A DNA stretch of 64,000 nucleotides. Source: Veillonellaceae bacterium DNF00626 (GTDB taxonomy: Bacteria; Bacillota; Negativicutes; Veillonellales; Dialisteraceae). Below are positions 1-10,559 of the stretch, piece after piece; the first letter of the stretch is position 1; each line of letters starts with the position of its first letter. Position numbers and translations under genes: made by a program. The notes below the pieces were generated by a model. That model was not told where the DNA came from, did not search any database, and worked only from the letters and a program-made list of their open reading frames with translations. The stretch is taken from the NCBI GenBank assembly GCA_001553355.1, contig KQ960822.1, forward strand, positions 1 to 64,000. Reading direction: 5' to 3'.

Positions 1-205
1 AGCATGTACTCTTTCTTTTGTCAAACTATTTTTTCAATATTTTCAGAAAAATTTTCTGTTATTTTACAAGAATTTAAAAATCGTATGCAGGAAAGGCAAA
101 AACTACGGTAAATAACAATGTGGTAAAATATGCTGAATTCAATTTATACAGGTAAAAATATGCCCACTAAAAAACCTCTTTATAATGATATAAAGGGGTT
201 TTATT
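1..205. other. Gene-free left edge
   Basis: No convincing coding region is seen here. It holds the smpB terminator at its right end. A minus-strand TTGACA at 19-24 could be the -35 box of a promoter that runs off the left edge, because a 17-base spacer would put the -10 box just outside the window. That reading is tentative. Confidence 0.4.
169..203 (-). terminator. Terminator after smpB
   Basis: An 11-bp stem with a 4-base loop (ACCCCTTTATA / TATAAAGaGGT on the minus strand) is followed by a run of six T. It starts 3 bases after the smpB stop. A-runs and T-runs on both sides make it look bidirectional. Confidence 0.85.
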
Positions 206-676
206 TTAATCATATCGTTGTTCTTTAATTCGTCTATCTAAATCTCGTTTGGCGGCTTTGGTCGCCATGTCTTGTCTTTTGTCATAAAGTTTTTTCCCGG
301 TAGCAAGACCTATTTCTACTTTCACCTTTCCGTGCTTGAAGTACATTTTCAGGGGGATAAGTGTATAACCTTTTACTTTGAGTGTATTTTCTATTTTGTG
401 TATTTCTTTTTTGTGAAGTAATAATTTTCGTGTCCGAAGGGGGTCATGGTTAAAAATATTTCCTTGCTCGTAAGGACTGATGTGCGTGTTCCAAAGAAAT
501 ATTTCACCTTTTTGTACTTTTGCAAAACTGTCTCTTAAATTGACTTTCCCTTTTCGTATAGATTTTACTTCAGTCCCTGTAAGAGCAATCCCACATTCAT
601 AGGTGTCATGTATGAAATAGTTATGCCGGGCTTGACGATTCAGAATATTCAGACTATTTCCTTTTTCTTGTTTCAT
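206..676 (-). CDS. smpB: SsrA-binding protein SmpB
   Basis: SmpB binds tmRNA and delivers it to stalled ribosomes in trans-translation. The 156-residue product has the usual family length. It shows the OB-fold core with the signature [18 protein letters not shown] near residues 35-52 and the basic C-terminal tail ([21 protein letters not shown]) that enters the decoding centre. The ATG overlaps the rnr stop (ATGA), so the two genes are translationally coupled; the RBS is the purine run within the end of rnr. The rnr-smpB pair is a standard Firmicute arrangement and fits RNase R acting with trans-translation in quality control. No oddity is seen. Confidence 0.97.
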   Translation of the reverse strand: MKQEKGNSLNILNRQARHNYFIHDTYECGIALTGTEVKSIRKGKVNLRDSFAKVQKGEIFLWNTHISPYEQGNIFNHDPLRTRKLLLHKKEIHKIENTLKVKGYTLIPLKMYFKHGKVKVEIGLATGKKLYDKRQDMATKAAKRDLDRRIKEQRYD

Positions 677-2715
677 CTTCTTTTCCTTTTATTTGTGTGA
701 TTTTTGTTTTTCTTCTTAGCATGTGATTTTAATGAGATACTTTTTCTTATTTTTCTTTCTAAGTTTAGTGGAGAGTGTATTTCTCCCAAAATGAAATCTA
801 CTTCTCTCTTTTCTTTGTCCGCTTTCACTAATGTGATGGTCACGGGCATGCCTAAACAGTAGTTTTTGCCACTACGTCTGCCTTTGAGTGTCATAGTGTC
901 TTCTTGATAGATATATTCATCATCACTCATGGTGTCTACATGTACTAATCCTTCTACTCCATTTTGGAGCCCTACAAAAATACCAAAACGGGTAATACCG
1001 GTAATATTTCCTTCAAAGGGTTCTCCTACAAAGGGTTCCATGTATTCTGTCATTTTAAGATCGGTGACATCTCGTTCTGTTTCTGTGGCGTTTTGTTCGG
1101 TTTCTGATGAGTGTTCTACCGCACGTAGAAGGAATTCACTTTGTTTCTTTTCTGCTGCTTTGTCTAAGGTTTTCGCCAAAGCTTGCCTGATAAGTCGATG
1201 CACCATGAGGTCAGGATAACGTCGAATGGGCGATGTAAAGTGTGTATAGCAGGTTGAGGCAATACCGAAGTGTCCGGCATTTTCTATGGAATAACAGGCT
1301 TGCGGTAGGGATCTCAAAATCATAACTTCAATGGCGGATTCGCCTTCTTCGCCTTTTATGCTTTTCATCAGCCGTTGCATGTCTTTTGGCTCCGGCTTTT
1401 CCGGTAATTTTTCTTGAATCCCTAAGATTGTCATCATTTTCTTTAGGGATAGTAATTTTTCTCCATCCGGATGTTCATGGATACGATATACTGATGTATG
1501 CTCTGTTTCTGATAAAAATCGCGCGACTGCTTCATTGGCTGCTATCATTGCGTCTTCAATCATTTTTTCGCTTTCATCTCTTACGCGTTTTTCAATGCGT
1601 AGGGGTTTTCCATTTTCGTCTAATATGACTTTATATTCAGGAAAATCAAAATCTAAAGCGCCACGTTTTTCTCTTTCGTTTCTAAGGGCTTTGGCGCAAT
1701 CCCGAAAATCGTTTAGCATGGGCATAAATGGTTTCAGGTCATCAGACACAATTCCTTCTTTAAAGGCTTTATTAATTTCCGGATAATTACAACGCCGTGC
1801 TACACGTACAATAGAGGGTGTTATTTCTTTCGTCTGTACTTTCCCTTCAGGTGACACGTCCATAATGCAGGACATGGCATAACGATCTTCGTCATGATTC
1901 AGGCTGCATAAATCATTGGAAAGTTGAAAGGGGAGCATAGGAATAACTCTATCTGCCAAATACACGGATGTCCCACGGCGATAGGCTTCTTTGTCTAAGA
2001 GTGTTCCTCTTTTCACATATCTACTCACATCAGCGATATGAACGCCTAATTCGTAATGTCCGTTTTCTTTCTTTACGCAGTATACGGCATCGTCCAAATC
2101 TTTAGAATCGGGTCCATCAATGGTAACGATGGGAAGACGACGTAAATCCGCTACCCCTTTTTCGGGTTTCACTTCGTGGGATAAATGATTAGCTTCGTCC
2201 ATTAATTCATCGGTAAAAACATGGGGCAATTTATGTTGTGCAATGAGTAAATCAATATCCAATCCTTTATCGCCTTGATAACCAATGATTTCAACGATTT
2301 TCCCTTCAGCATCTGTTTGTTTCCCCGGCCATTTCGTTATTTCTACAATAACTCTCGCTCCGGTAACTGCCTCTTTTTCTTCTCCTTTGGGAATATTTAT
2401 ATACATATTCACTTTTTCATCAATAGGCACAGCTTCTCCACCATAAGCAGTCATTTCGTAAGTGCATACAAAAGTATTCTCCGCACGTTCTATCACGCGA
2501 AGTATTTCACCTTCCATATTATGCCTACCGGTGATTCCTTTAATCACTCGCACTTCTACTGTATCATTATTCAGTGCTGTAAGGCGTTCTTCTTCGGAAA
2601 TATAAATATCTTCATGATCGTCATCGGTGATAAAGAATCCAAAACGGCTTCCGTAAGATTTATAAATACCTTGTAACACTGTTCCCGGTTTATATGATAA
2701 TTTCTTTTCTTCCAT
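673..2715 (-). CDS. rnr: Ribonuclease R (3'-5' exoribonuclease)
   Basis: RNase R is a processive 3'-5' exoribonuclease that degrades structured RNA, including mRNA released by trans-translation. The 680 residues show N-terminal cold-shock/OB segments (about 10-150), then the RNB catalytic domain with the acidic motif [13 protein letters not shown], which places the metal-binding Asp residues at about 200, 206, 208 and 209. An S1 domain follows at about 560-650, and the Lys/Arg-rich tail is typical of RNase R rather than RNase II. The start is ATG with AGGAGC upstream. secG lies 51 bases upstream across a terminator-like hairpin, and smpB overlaps downstream. Confidence 0.96.
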   Translation of the reverse strand: MEEKKLSYKPGTVLQGIYKSYGSRFGFFITDDDHEDIYISEEERLTALNNDTVEVRVIKGITGRHNMEGEILRVIERAENTFVCTYEMTAYGGEAVPIDEKVNMYINIPKGEEKEAVTGARVIVEITKWPGKQTDAEGKIVEIIGYQGDKGLDIDLLIAQHKLPHVFTDELMDEANHLSHEVKPEKGVADLRRLPIVTIDGPDSKDLDDAVYCVKKENGHYELGVHIADVSRYVKRGTLLDKEAYRRGTSVYLADRVIPMLPFQLSNDLCSLNHDEDRYAMSCIMDVSPEGKVQTKEITPSIVRVARRCNYPEINKAFKEGIVSDDLKPFMPMLNDFRDCAKALRNEREKRGALDFDFPEYKVILDENGKPLRIEKRVRDESEKMIEDAMIAANEAVARFLSETEHTSVYRIHEHPDGEKLLSLKKMMTILGIQEKLPEKPEPKDMQRLMKSIKGEEGESAIEVMILRSLPQACYSIENAGHFGIASTCYTHFTSPIRRYPDLMVHRLIRQALAKTLDKAAEKKQSEFLLRAVEHSSETEQNATETERDVTDLKMTEYMEPFVGEPFEGNITGITRFGIFVGLQNGVEGLVHVDTMSDDEYIYQEDTMTLKGRRSGKNYCLGMPVTITLVKADKEKREVDFILGEIHSPLNLERKIRKSISLKSHAKKKNKNHTNKRKRR

Positions 2716-2731
2716 GTAATGCTCCTATAAT

Positions 2732-2758
2732 AAAAAAGGACCTGCCCATCGCAAGCCC
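2732..2758 (-). terminator. Hairpin with T-run between secG and rnr
   Basis: An 8-bp stem (GGGCTTGC / GCAGGTCC, with two G-U pairs) is followed by TTTTTTA on the minus strand. It lies between secG and rnr, so it may only partly stop transcription and lower rnr and smpB relative to secG. Confidence 0.65.
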
Positions 2759-2766
2759 TATCCTCT

Positions 2767-3003
2767 TTAAAATGTATTTAAATACCGTCCCAGTACAAGG
2801 CAAAGCACTGCAAAAATAATACCCAGAACCACAGTGAACTTAGAAAGCACCGCATCCTTTCCTCGCGTCTTTCCGCCTACCATTCCTTCTGCTCCGCCGC
2901 CAATAGCACTTCCCATGCCCGGTTGCTTAGATTCTTGTGCTACAATCACAATAATAAGGAAAATAGAAACAAATATAATAGCTCCAATCAATGCAAATTT
3001 CAC
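2767..3003 (-). CDS. secG: Preprotein translocase subunit SecG
   Basis: SecG is the small auxiliary membrane subunit of the SecYEG channel. The 78 residues contain two hydrophobic helices (about 4-23 and 52-72) joined by a Gly-rich loop with the family pattern ESKQPGMGSAIGGGAEGM. The start is GTG, supported by GGGAGG seven bases upstream. secG followed by rnr and smpB is a common Firmicute order. A clear promoter lies about 50 bases upstream. Confidence 0.93.
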   Translation of the reverse strand: MKFALIGAIIFVSIFLIIVIVAQESKQPGMGSAIGGGAEGMVGGKTRGKDAVLSKFTVVLGIIFAVLCLVLGRYLNTF

Positions 3004-3051
3004 GATGTCCTCCCGATTTTTTTGATTCCATTCATAGTCATGTCATTCAAT

Positions 3052-3080
3052 AGTATATATCATGATTTCGTCACGGTCAA
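3052..3080 (-). promoter_or_regulatory. secG promoter
   Basis: On the minus strand TTGACC (3075-3080), a 17-base spacer and TATACT (3052-3057) form a good sigma-A promoter about 50 bases upstream of the secG GTG. Confidence 0.8.
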
Positions 3081-3344
3081 CCATTTCCATTTTTCGCCAT
3101 TCTCGCTATCTCTCATAAATAATATTATTCCATTCATTCGCGAAGGAAAATAGTCCCTAATGTGAATTTATTTATTGATAAAAAACATCTGTGCCATGAT
3201 ATGTCCCTTCCTTACAGGTTTATCCGCTAAAAAGGGTTATCACCATACAGATGTTTTTTACTATCAAAATTATTTCTTAGCACGCTAAAAGGAAAAAAGA
3301 TAAAACATATTTCCCTTTTTCTCTAATAATATTTTCTACAACTA
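3081..3344. other. Intergenic stretch with a large stem-loop
   Basis: No gene is seen between the secG promoter and the 73-residue ORF. The notable content is the long imperfect stem-loop at 3181-3265, described separately. The rest is AT-rich and without visible signals. Confidence 0.5.
3181..3265 (-). terminator. Long bidirectional stem-loop (terminator or structured RNA)
   Basis: AAAAAACATCTGT at the left end is matched by ACAGATGTTTTTT at the right end. On the minus strand the outer 8-bp stem closes further pairing (GUGAUA / UAUCAU, CCC / GGG) around a loop of about 26 bases, then a T-run follows. It lies about 80 bases past the 73-residue ORF, so it can end the permease transcript. The stem is much longer than a simple terminator and has T-runs in both directions, so a small RNA is an alternative. 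Confidence 0.6.
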
Positions 3345-3566
3345 CTATAAACCATTATCTTCTGTCATTACTTTGGCACGATCCATACTTTTTCTTACTA
3401 GATAGCGGAAAGGTGCTGACACACTATCCATGCATTCCGGCATAGGCTCTCTTTCTCCCATCGCTTTCCGGCGTAGGCCGCTATCTTTTGCGAGCATTTC
3501 TCCGCGATCCAAACTTTTTTGAATCATATGATTCATGACTACTTTCTCACTCACTTCGTTACTCAT
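3345..3566 (-). CDS. Hypothetical 73-residue protein with internal duplication
   Basis: I do not recognise the family. The ORF has a strong RBS (GAAGGAGG) just ahead of its ATG and starts 36 bases after the permease stop, so it is probably a real gene co-transcribed with it. The sequence is highly charged, without membrane segments or signal peptide. Two copies of one motif are visible: KSLDRGEMLAKDSGL near residues 18-32 and KSMDRAKVMTEDNGL at 59-73. The protein ends exactly at the end of the second copy. A small ligand- or protein-binding role is possible but unsupported. Confidence 0.6.
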   Translation of the reverse strand: MSNEVSEKVVMNHMIQKSLDRGEMLAKDSGLRRKAMGEREPMPECMDSVSAPFRYLVRKSMDRAKVMTEDNGL

Positions 3567-3602
3567 ACATAACCTCCTTCATAAACCCGACACTTACTGC
3601 CG

Positions 3603-4898
3603 CTATGCTAAATATCTTACATATACATAAACCATAGAAATTAAGATGGAAAGCACCATCATGGGAAATCCTACTTTCGTATAACCGCGAAACGTCATTT
3701 GAATTCCCTGTGTTTGTGCTAAAGATGCAACTACTACATTCGCACTGGCACCTATAAGCGTTCCGTTTCCTCCGAGACAAGCTCCCAAGGAAAGCGCCCA
3801 CCAAAGAGGATCCAAATTGGTAATTCCCATACTCCCCATATCTTTAATTAATGGAATCATTGTTGCTACAAAAGGAATATTATCAATAAATGCCGAAGCT
3901 ATCGCACTTAACCAAAGCACGAGCATGGTCGTCATTGTCACATCTCCTCCGGTAGCCTTCATGGCTTCTTTCGCCATCAATGTAACTGTTCCCGTTTCCA
4001 CAAGGCCGCCGATAATAACAAATAATCCAATAAAGAAGAATAGAGCAACCCATTCCACACCTGCCAAGGCCCGAGAAATTTCTTTTTCATTCCGTGCCAT
4101 TGTCAATAACATTAAGAGTGATGCGCCGCAAAGAGCAATCGTTGCTGTATCGGCATGAAGAAAATCATGGAAAATAAAACCTGCAATTACCAGTACCAAA
4201 ACAAACAAGCATTTACGAAGCATAGGGACATTTGTAATTTGTGACTTTGCATTCATTTCCATAACCTTTGCTCGAAGCTCATCTGTCGTCCGAAGACTCT
4301 TACGATAAATAAATGCTAATAGAGCAAATACCACCACCAAAATCACAAGACAAATCGCTGCTAAGTTTGTTAAAAACGCCATAAAGTTCAATTCCGGAAC
4401 TGCACTGCTAAGCATGATATTCGGCGGATCACCAATCATTGTCGCTGTACCGCCTATATTTGACGCCATAATCTGTACCATCAAAAATGGATACACGGAA
4501 ATTTCAAGTTTTTTACAAATAACAAACGTAACCGGCACAGTCAAAAGAACTGTCGTCACATTATCCAAAAAGCCGGAACATACCGCCGTCAAAAGAGCCA
4601 TAGCGCCCATCAGCCACACCGGTCGTGCCTTAACTTTTTGTGCCGACCACATCGCCATAAAATTAAATAGTCCGGTTTCAGCAGTAATGTTAACGATAAT
4701 CATCATTCCTGCCAAAAGCCCAATCGTATTAAAATCCACATAAGAAATGGCTTTGGCTTGTGTCAAAATTCCTGACATAACCAAAATCGCCGCACCCAAA
4801 AGTGCGATTACTGTACGATGAATCAATTCTGATACAATGAAAAAATACACAATAACAAACACTGCTAATGCCCATATTTCAGTTGCGCTTAAATTCAC
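3603..4898 (-). CDS. ArsB/NhaD-type ion permease
   Basis: A polytopic inner-membrane permease of the ion transporter superfamily (ArsB/NhaD/SLC13-like), about 431 residues with 10 to 12 hydrophobic helices. It has the two pseudo-symmetric halves of this family: helical-hairpin motifs FLDNVTTVLLTVPV and FIDNIPFVATMIPL, each followed by a Gly/Asn/Pro motif (GGTATMIGDPPNIML and GGNGTLIGASANVV). The start I chose is GTG at 4898, with AAAGGAGAGG seven bases upstream; a TTG ten codons earlier would bury that RBS in the gene. The substrate cannot be read from sequence: arsenite, Na+/H+ exchange or an organic anion are all possible, and no ars genes are adjacent. Confidence 0.85.
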   Translation of the reverse strand: MNLSATEIWALAVFVIVYFFIVSELIHRTVIALLGAAILVMSGILTQAKAISYVDFNTIGLLAGMMIIVNITAETGLFNFMAMWSAQKVKARPVWLMGAMALLTAVCSGFLDNVTTVLLTVPVTFVICKKLEISVYPFLMVQIMASNIGGTATMIGDPPNIMLSSAVPELNFMAFLTNLAAICLVILVVVFALLAFIYRKSLRTTDELRAKVMEMNAKSQITNVPMLRKCLFVLVLVIAGFIFHDFLHADTATIALCGASLLMLLTMARNEKEISRALAGVEWVALFFFIGLFVIIGGLVETGTVTLMAKEAMKATGGDVTMTTMLVLWLSAIASAFIDNIPFVATMIPLIKDMGSMGITNLDPLWWALSLGACLGGNGTLIGASANVVVASLAQTQGIQMTFRGYTKVGFPMMVLSILISMVYVYVRYLA

Positions 4899-5223
4899 AA
4901 GTATCCTCTCCTTTGTAACAAGAAGCAAACGCCCTTTGCATCTCGTCTTTATAAAATGATAAAGCTATTCAATTAACTTCATCATTTCACTTGATAGAAT
5001 TATACATCTTTATATATGATTTGTAACATATTTTTTATTCAATTTCTATATATTAGTATGGAATACATAAATTAGCAGGAATAAGAAAAATAATTTTTAT
5101 CAATTAAGCAAGACGTCTTTGCTAACATTATTTCTACATAAAAAAGAACTTGCCTAAGCAAGCTCTCTTTTCCTTCAGTGTATGATTTTACCATTGACTT
5201 CTGCTGATGCTTTTATGAATCAT
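4899..5223. other. Intergenic region upstream of the permease
   Basis: No gene is seen. It holds the permease RBS (4905-4914), the ligA terminator (5138-5172), and a near-perfect palindrome AGCAAGACGTCTTTGCT at 5107-5123 that could be a regulator site. A TATAAT preceded by a poor -35 box lies upstream of the permease, but I do not regard the promoter as settled. Confidence 0.45.
5138..5172 (-). terminator. Terminator after ligA
   Basis: The stem GAGCTTGC / GCAAGTTC with a TTAG loop is followed by six T on the minus strand, about 50 bases past the ligA stop. Confidence 0.85.
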
Positions 5224-7221
<1,998 letters not shown>

Positions 7222-9426
7222 CTATTCCTCTTTCTCAATAGGTGCATAGGCTACCATTACTTGACGAATCTTATCTCCGGGGAGTAATAATTTCAGCATC
7301 ATACCTTTGTCTTTTCCGGATACTTCTATCACTTTGGCAGTACCCCATAAAGTATGTCTGACTTTATCTCCCACTTTCCAATCATACCTTGCTTTTTTGC
7401 TTACCGTAAACATCGGCTTTTTCGCTGCCTGAGAGATTCCCCATTTGCTGTGCTGATTAGCATATTGCCTACGGGTGTTTCTCTCGGACACTTCTTCTGT
7501 ATTCACTTTCAGTTTATCAATCAAATCCTCGGGTATTTCTTTCAAGAAACGGCTATGTGCATAAGGTTTAATTTGACCGTACATGGTTCGCATGCCGGCT
7601 GTGGAAATATACAATTTTGTTCCTGCCCGCGTGATTGCCACATAGCATAAACGTCGTTCTTCTTCTAATAAGGTTTCGTCCATCAAGGAACGTACCCCGG
7701 GAAATATGCCTTCATCCATTCCTACCAAAAATACTACGGGAAATTCCAATCCTTTTGCACTATGAATAGTCATCATAGTCACTCGATCACTTTCTTCTTC
7801 CAACATATCTACGTCATTCACAAGTGCCACTTTTTCTAAAAATTCCGGCAATTTGCCGTCAGGCATTTCATTTTGGAAATCCTTGGCGACATTGAGTAGT
7901 TCTCCTAAATTTTCTTCTCTGTTTTGAGCTAAAGGATCTTTACTTTCTCGTAAAATATTCACATAATTTGTGTCTTTCAAAATTTTTTCAATGAGTGAAA
8001 ATACATCTATTTCCATAGAGGCATTCATCAAATCAAAAAGAAGCGCACTAAATTTCTGTAGCTTAAGAACCGTAGCTTTTGACAACCCCACATTTTCACT
8101 ACTCATCACTGCTTCAAAAAGAGACATTCCTTGAGATTTCGCAAAGTCATTTAATTTCTGAACAGTCGTAAGCCCGATTCCTCTTTTCGGCACATTAATA
8201 ATCCGCATCAGACTGATATCATCTTTTACATTTTCAATCACTTTTAGGTACGCTAATATATCTCGTATTTCCGCCCGATCATAAAATCGAGTCCCTCCTG
8301 CCATGGTATATCCAATTCCCCTTTTTACCATGCCTTCTTCTAATACACGAGATTGCGCATTCATTCTATATAAAATAGCCATTTGTCCATAAGGAATATG
8401 ATTCTCTTCATGTTCTTTTTTTATGGCAGTAACAACAAAACCTGCCTCTTCATGTTCATTGGCCGCATCATATTGCTGTAAATGTATACCTGTATTATTT
8501 TCCGTCCACAAACGTTTTGACGGACGATCAAGATTATTCTTAATGACTGCATTAGCGGCATTCAAAATGGTTTGAGTCGATCGATAATTTTGTTCAAGCT
8601 TAATAATTTTGGCATTTTTGTAGTCTTTACGAAAATCCATTATATTTCTTAAATCGGCGCCCCGCCATGAATAAATACTCTGATCCGCATCTCCAACAGC
8701 ACAAATATTTTCCGCCTTTCCGGCAATATATTTAGCCATTAAATATTGCGCATGATTTGTATCTTGATATTCATCAATCAAAATGTAATGAAAACGGTCT
8801 TGCCAACGTTTCCGTATTTCTTCACGCCCCAACAATTTTGCCGTCACAAAAAGAAGATCATCGAAATCAAGAGCATTATTTTTTTTCATATAAGCATCAT
8901 ATAAATCATAAATATGAGAAACTCTTTCATTGAAAAAATTCCCTGCCATTCGTTCTCTAAATTGCTCAGGTCCTTCTAACGCATTCTTGGCATTGGAAAT
9001 ATAAGACTGAATCGTTTGCGGCTGATATTGCTTATCGTCCAAATTCAATTCTTTTAAAATTCTTTTGATGAGTTGTTTCGTATCATCACTATCGTAAATT
9101 GTAAATTTTTTCGTATATGGCGCATAATTATCAATTTCACGACGCAAAAAACGAGCCCCAAAAGAATGAAATGTATACATCCATATATGCTCAGCCATAG
9201 GCCCTACCAAATTCCGTACTCTTTCACGCATTTCTCCTGCGGCTTTATTAGTAAATGTGATGGCTAATATCTCCTGTGGTTGAATGCCTTGTTCCAACAT
9301 ATATGCAATGCGACAAGTCAAGGCTTTGGTTTTCCCTGCCCCGGCACCTGCCATAATTAATACCGGTCCCTCTATTTGTTTGACGGCTTCTAACTGTTCT
9401 TTATTTAACGTATCTAAGTAATTCAT
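7222..9426 (-). CDS. pcrA: UvrD/PcrA-type 3'-5' DNA helicase
   Basis: A superfamily 1A helicase that unwinds DNA in nucleotide excision repair, plasmid replication and removal of recombinase filaments. The 734 residues carry the Walker A motif AGAGAGKT (26-33), the DEYQDT Walker B motif, QNYRST (motif IV region), and GLEFPVVFLVGMDEGIFP (motif V region). The Tudor-like C-terminal region (WKVGDKVRHTLWGTAKV) is the RNA-polymerase-binding module of PcrA/UvrD. It is the first gene of pcrA-ligA. Confidence 0.96.
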   Translation of the reverse strand: MNYLDTLNKEQLEAVKQIEGPVLIMAGAGAGKTKALTCRIAYMLEQGIQPQEILAITFTNKAAGEMRERVRNLVGPMAEHIWMYTFHSFGARFLRREIDNYAPYTKKFTIYDSDDTKQLIKRILKELNLDDKQYQPQTIQSYISNAKNALEGPEQFRERMAGNFFNERVSHIYDLYDAYMKKNNALDFDDLLFVTAKLLGREEIRKRWQDRFHYILIDEYQDTNHAQYLMAKYIAGKAENICAVGDADQSIYSWRGADLRNIMDFRKDYKNAKIIKLEQNYRSTQTILNAANAVIKNNLDRPSKRLWTENNTGIHLQQYDAANEHEEAGFVVTAIKKEHEENHIPYGQMAILYRMNAQSRVLEEGMVKRGIGYTMAGGTRFYDRAEIRDILAYLKVIENVKDDISLMRIINVPKRGIGLTTVQKLNDFAKSQGMSLFEAVMSSENVGLSKATVLKLQKFSALLFDLMNASMEIDVFSLIEKILKDTNYVNILRESKDPLAQNREENLGELLNVAKDFQNEMPDGKLPEFLEKVALVNDVDMLEEESDRVTMMTIHSAKGLEFPVVFLVGMDEGIFPGVRSLMDETLLEEERRLCYVAITRAGTKLYISTAGMRTMYGQIKPYAHSRFLKEIPEDLIDKLKVNTEEVSERNTRRQYANQHSKWGISQAAKKPMFTVSKKARYDWKVGDKVRHTLWGTAKVIEVSGKDKGMMLKLLLPGDKIRQVMVAYAPIEKEE

Positions 9427-9484
9427 ATATCCTCACTATTATCTTTATCGTATAAATCCTTTTTTATTCTTAACATGCTAAAAC

Positions 9485-9524
9485 AAAAACCCATATATGA
9501 CAATCGCCACGTATGGGTTTTTAT
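9485..9524 (-). terminator. Terminator after ppaC
   Basis: The stem AAACCCATA / TATGGGTTT is followed by T-rich sequence on the minus strand, just past the ppaC stop. It also separates ppaC from pcrA. Confidence 0.8.
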
Positions 9525-9530
9525 TCATTA

Positions 9531-10475
9531 TCAATTTTCATAAGCCCGTAACAGCGGAGGTGCCACTTGTTTCTTTCTTGACATCGTTTTCGGCAAATAA
9601 ATAACCGCATTTTCAGATTTCTTTTCAAAGGCTTTTTCTGCCACCGATTCAGCTCCATCGGTAAACCACAAGAATGTTTCTTCTGTTAAAATATTCGTCA
9701 CCATCAAATACGAAGCCACATAATTCTTTTCTGCTTTTGTTTTTTCTAATTCCTTCAGAATATCCGCTTTTTTCAAATTAATAGGCTCTACATCCATAAC
9801 AGAGATTTGTCCGATAGTGAATATATGTCCACCGGAACTAAATTCTTTACTATCATTATGTGCTAATTTTTCTGCCGGATAATCAGAAATATCAGCCCCG
9901 GCTTTCAGCATGTCCATTCCATATTTTTCATAATCGACACCGGCTATATCCGCTAATTCTTTTACTGCCTTTTTATCTTCTTCCGTAGTCGTCGGTGAAC
10001 GGAACAATACCGTATCAGAAATAATTGCTGAAAGCATCATTCCTGCTATTTCTTTAGACGGCACAATATGATGTTCTTTGAACAATCCATAAATCACCGT
10101 ATTAACACATCCTAACGGACGAATAAGAATGAAAATCGGATTATCGCATTCAAAATCTCCCAATCTGTGGTGATCTACAATTTCTATAATATCTGCGTCT
10201 TCATGCCCATCAATAATCTGCTTCGATTCATTGTGATCCACCAAAATTAGTTTCTGCTTTTCTCCATTTTCATCTTTTCTTGCTACTGATTCAACGAATT
10301 TTGGCGCTTCTAAGCCGAAATAATCCAAAGCATATTGTGATTCTTTATTAACTTCCCCGGGACGAATCGCAACAGCGTCTACTCCCAATTGACGTTTCAA
10401 ATAAGAATAACTCAAGGCCCCGGCGATACTGTCCGTATCCGGTGATTTATGTCCACATACAAATACCTGACTCAT
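9531..10475 (-). CDS. ppaC: Manganese-dependent inorganic pyrophosphatase
   Basis: A family II (DHH superfamily) pyrophosphatase that hydrolyses PPi to two phosphates in the cytoplasm and so drives biosynthetic reactions. The 314-residue length fits the short form without CBS or DRTGG inserts. The metal ligands are visible: H9, D13 and D15 in GHKSPDTDS, D80/H81 in LVDHNE, and D101-H102-H103 in the DHH motif. The C-terminal DHHA2 domain contains the substrate motif SRKK near residues 302-305. It is a single-gene unit with its own extended -10 promoter and terminator. Confidence 0.96.
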   Translation of the reverse strand: MSQVFVCGHKSPDTDSIAGALSYSYLKRQLGVDAVAIRPGEVNKESQYALDYFGLEAPKFVESVARKDENGEKQKLILVDHNESKQIIDGHEDADIIEIVDHHRLGDFECDNPIFILIRPLGCVNTVIYGLFKEHHIVPSKEIAGMMLSAIISDTVLFRSPTTTEEDKKAVKELADIAGVDYEKYGMDMLKAGADISDYPAEKLAHNDSKEFSSGGHIFTIGQISVMDVEPINLKKADILKELEKTKAEKNYVASYLMVTNILTEETFLWFTDGAESVAEKAFEKKSENAVIYLPKTMSRKKQVAPPLLRAYEN

Positions 10476-10512
10476 ATTAAATCTCCTTTATTTTTATGAT
10501 ATTGATTATTTT

Positions 10513-10521
10513 ATTATAGCA
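10513..10521 (-). promoter_or_regulatory. ppaC extended -10 promoter
   Basis: TGCTATAAT on the minus strand is an extended -10 element (TGnTATAAT) about 40 bases before the ppaC start. The -35 position has no good match, as is common for such promoters. Confidence 0.55.
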
Positions 10522-10559
10522 TATTTCTCTGCTGTCTCCACCTGTCATAAAGAAATACT

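Noticed and set aside
3559-3804. Minus-strand frame of 81 codons over the end of the permease gene
   Set aside because: It overlaps the well-supported permease in another frame and has no RBS or family match.
5107-5123. AGCAAGACGTCTTTGCT as the operator of the permease promoter
   Set aside because: The site is more than 200 bases from the permease start and no convincing promoter lies beside it. I record it only as a palindrome.
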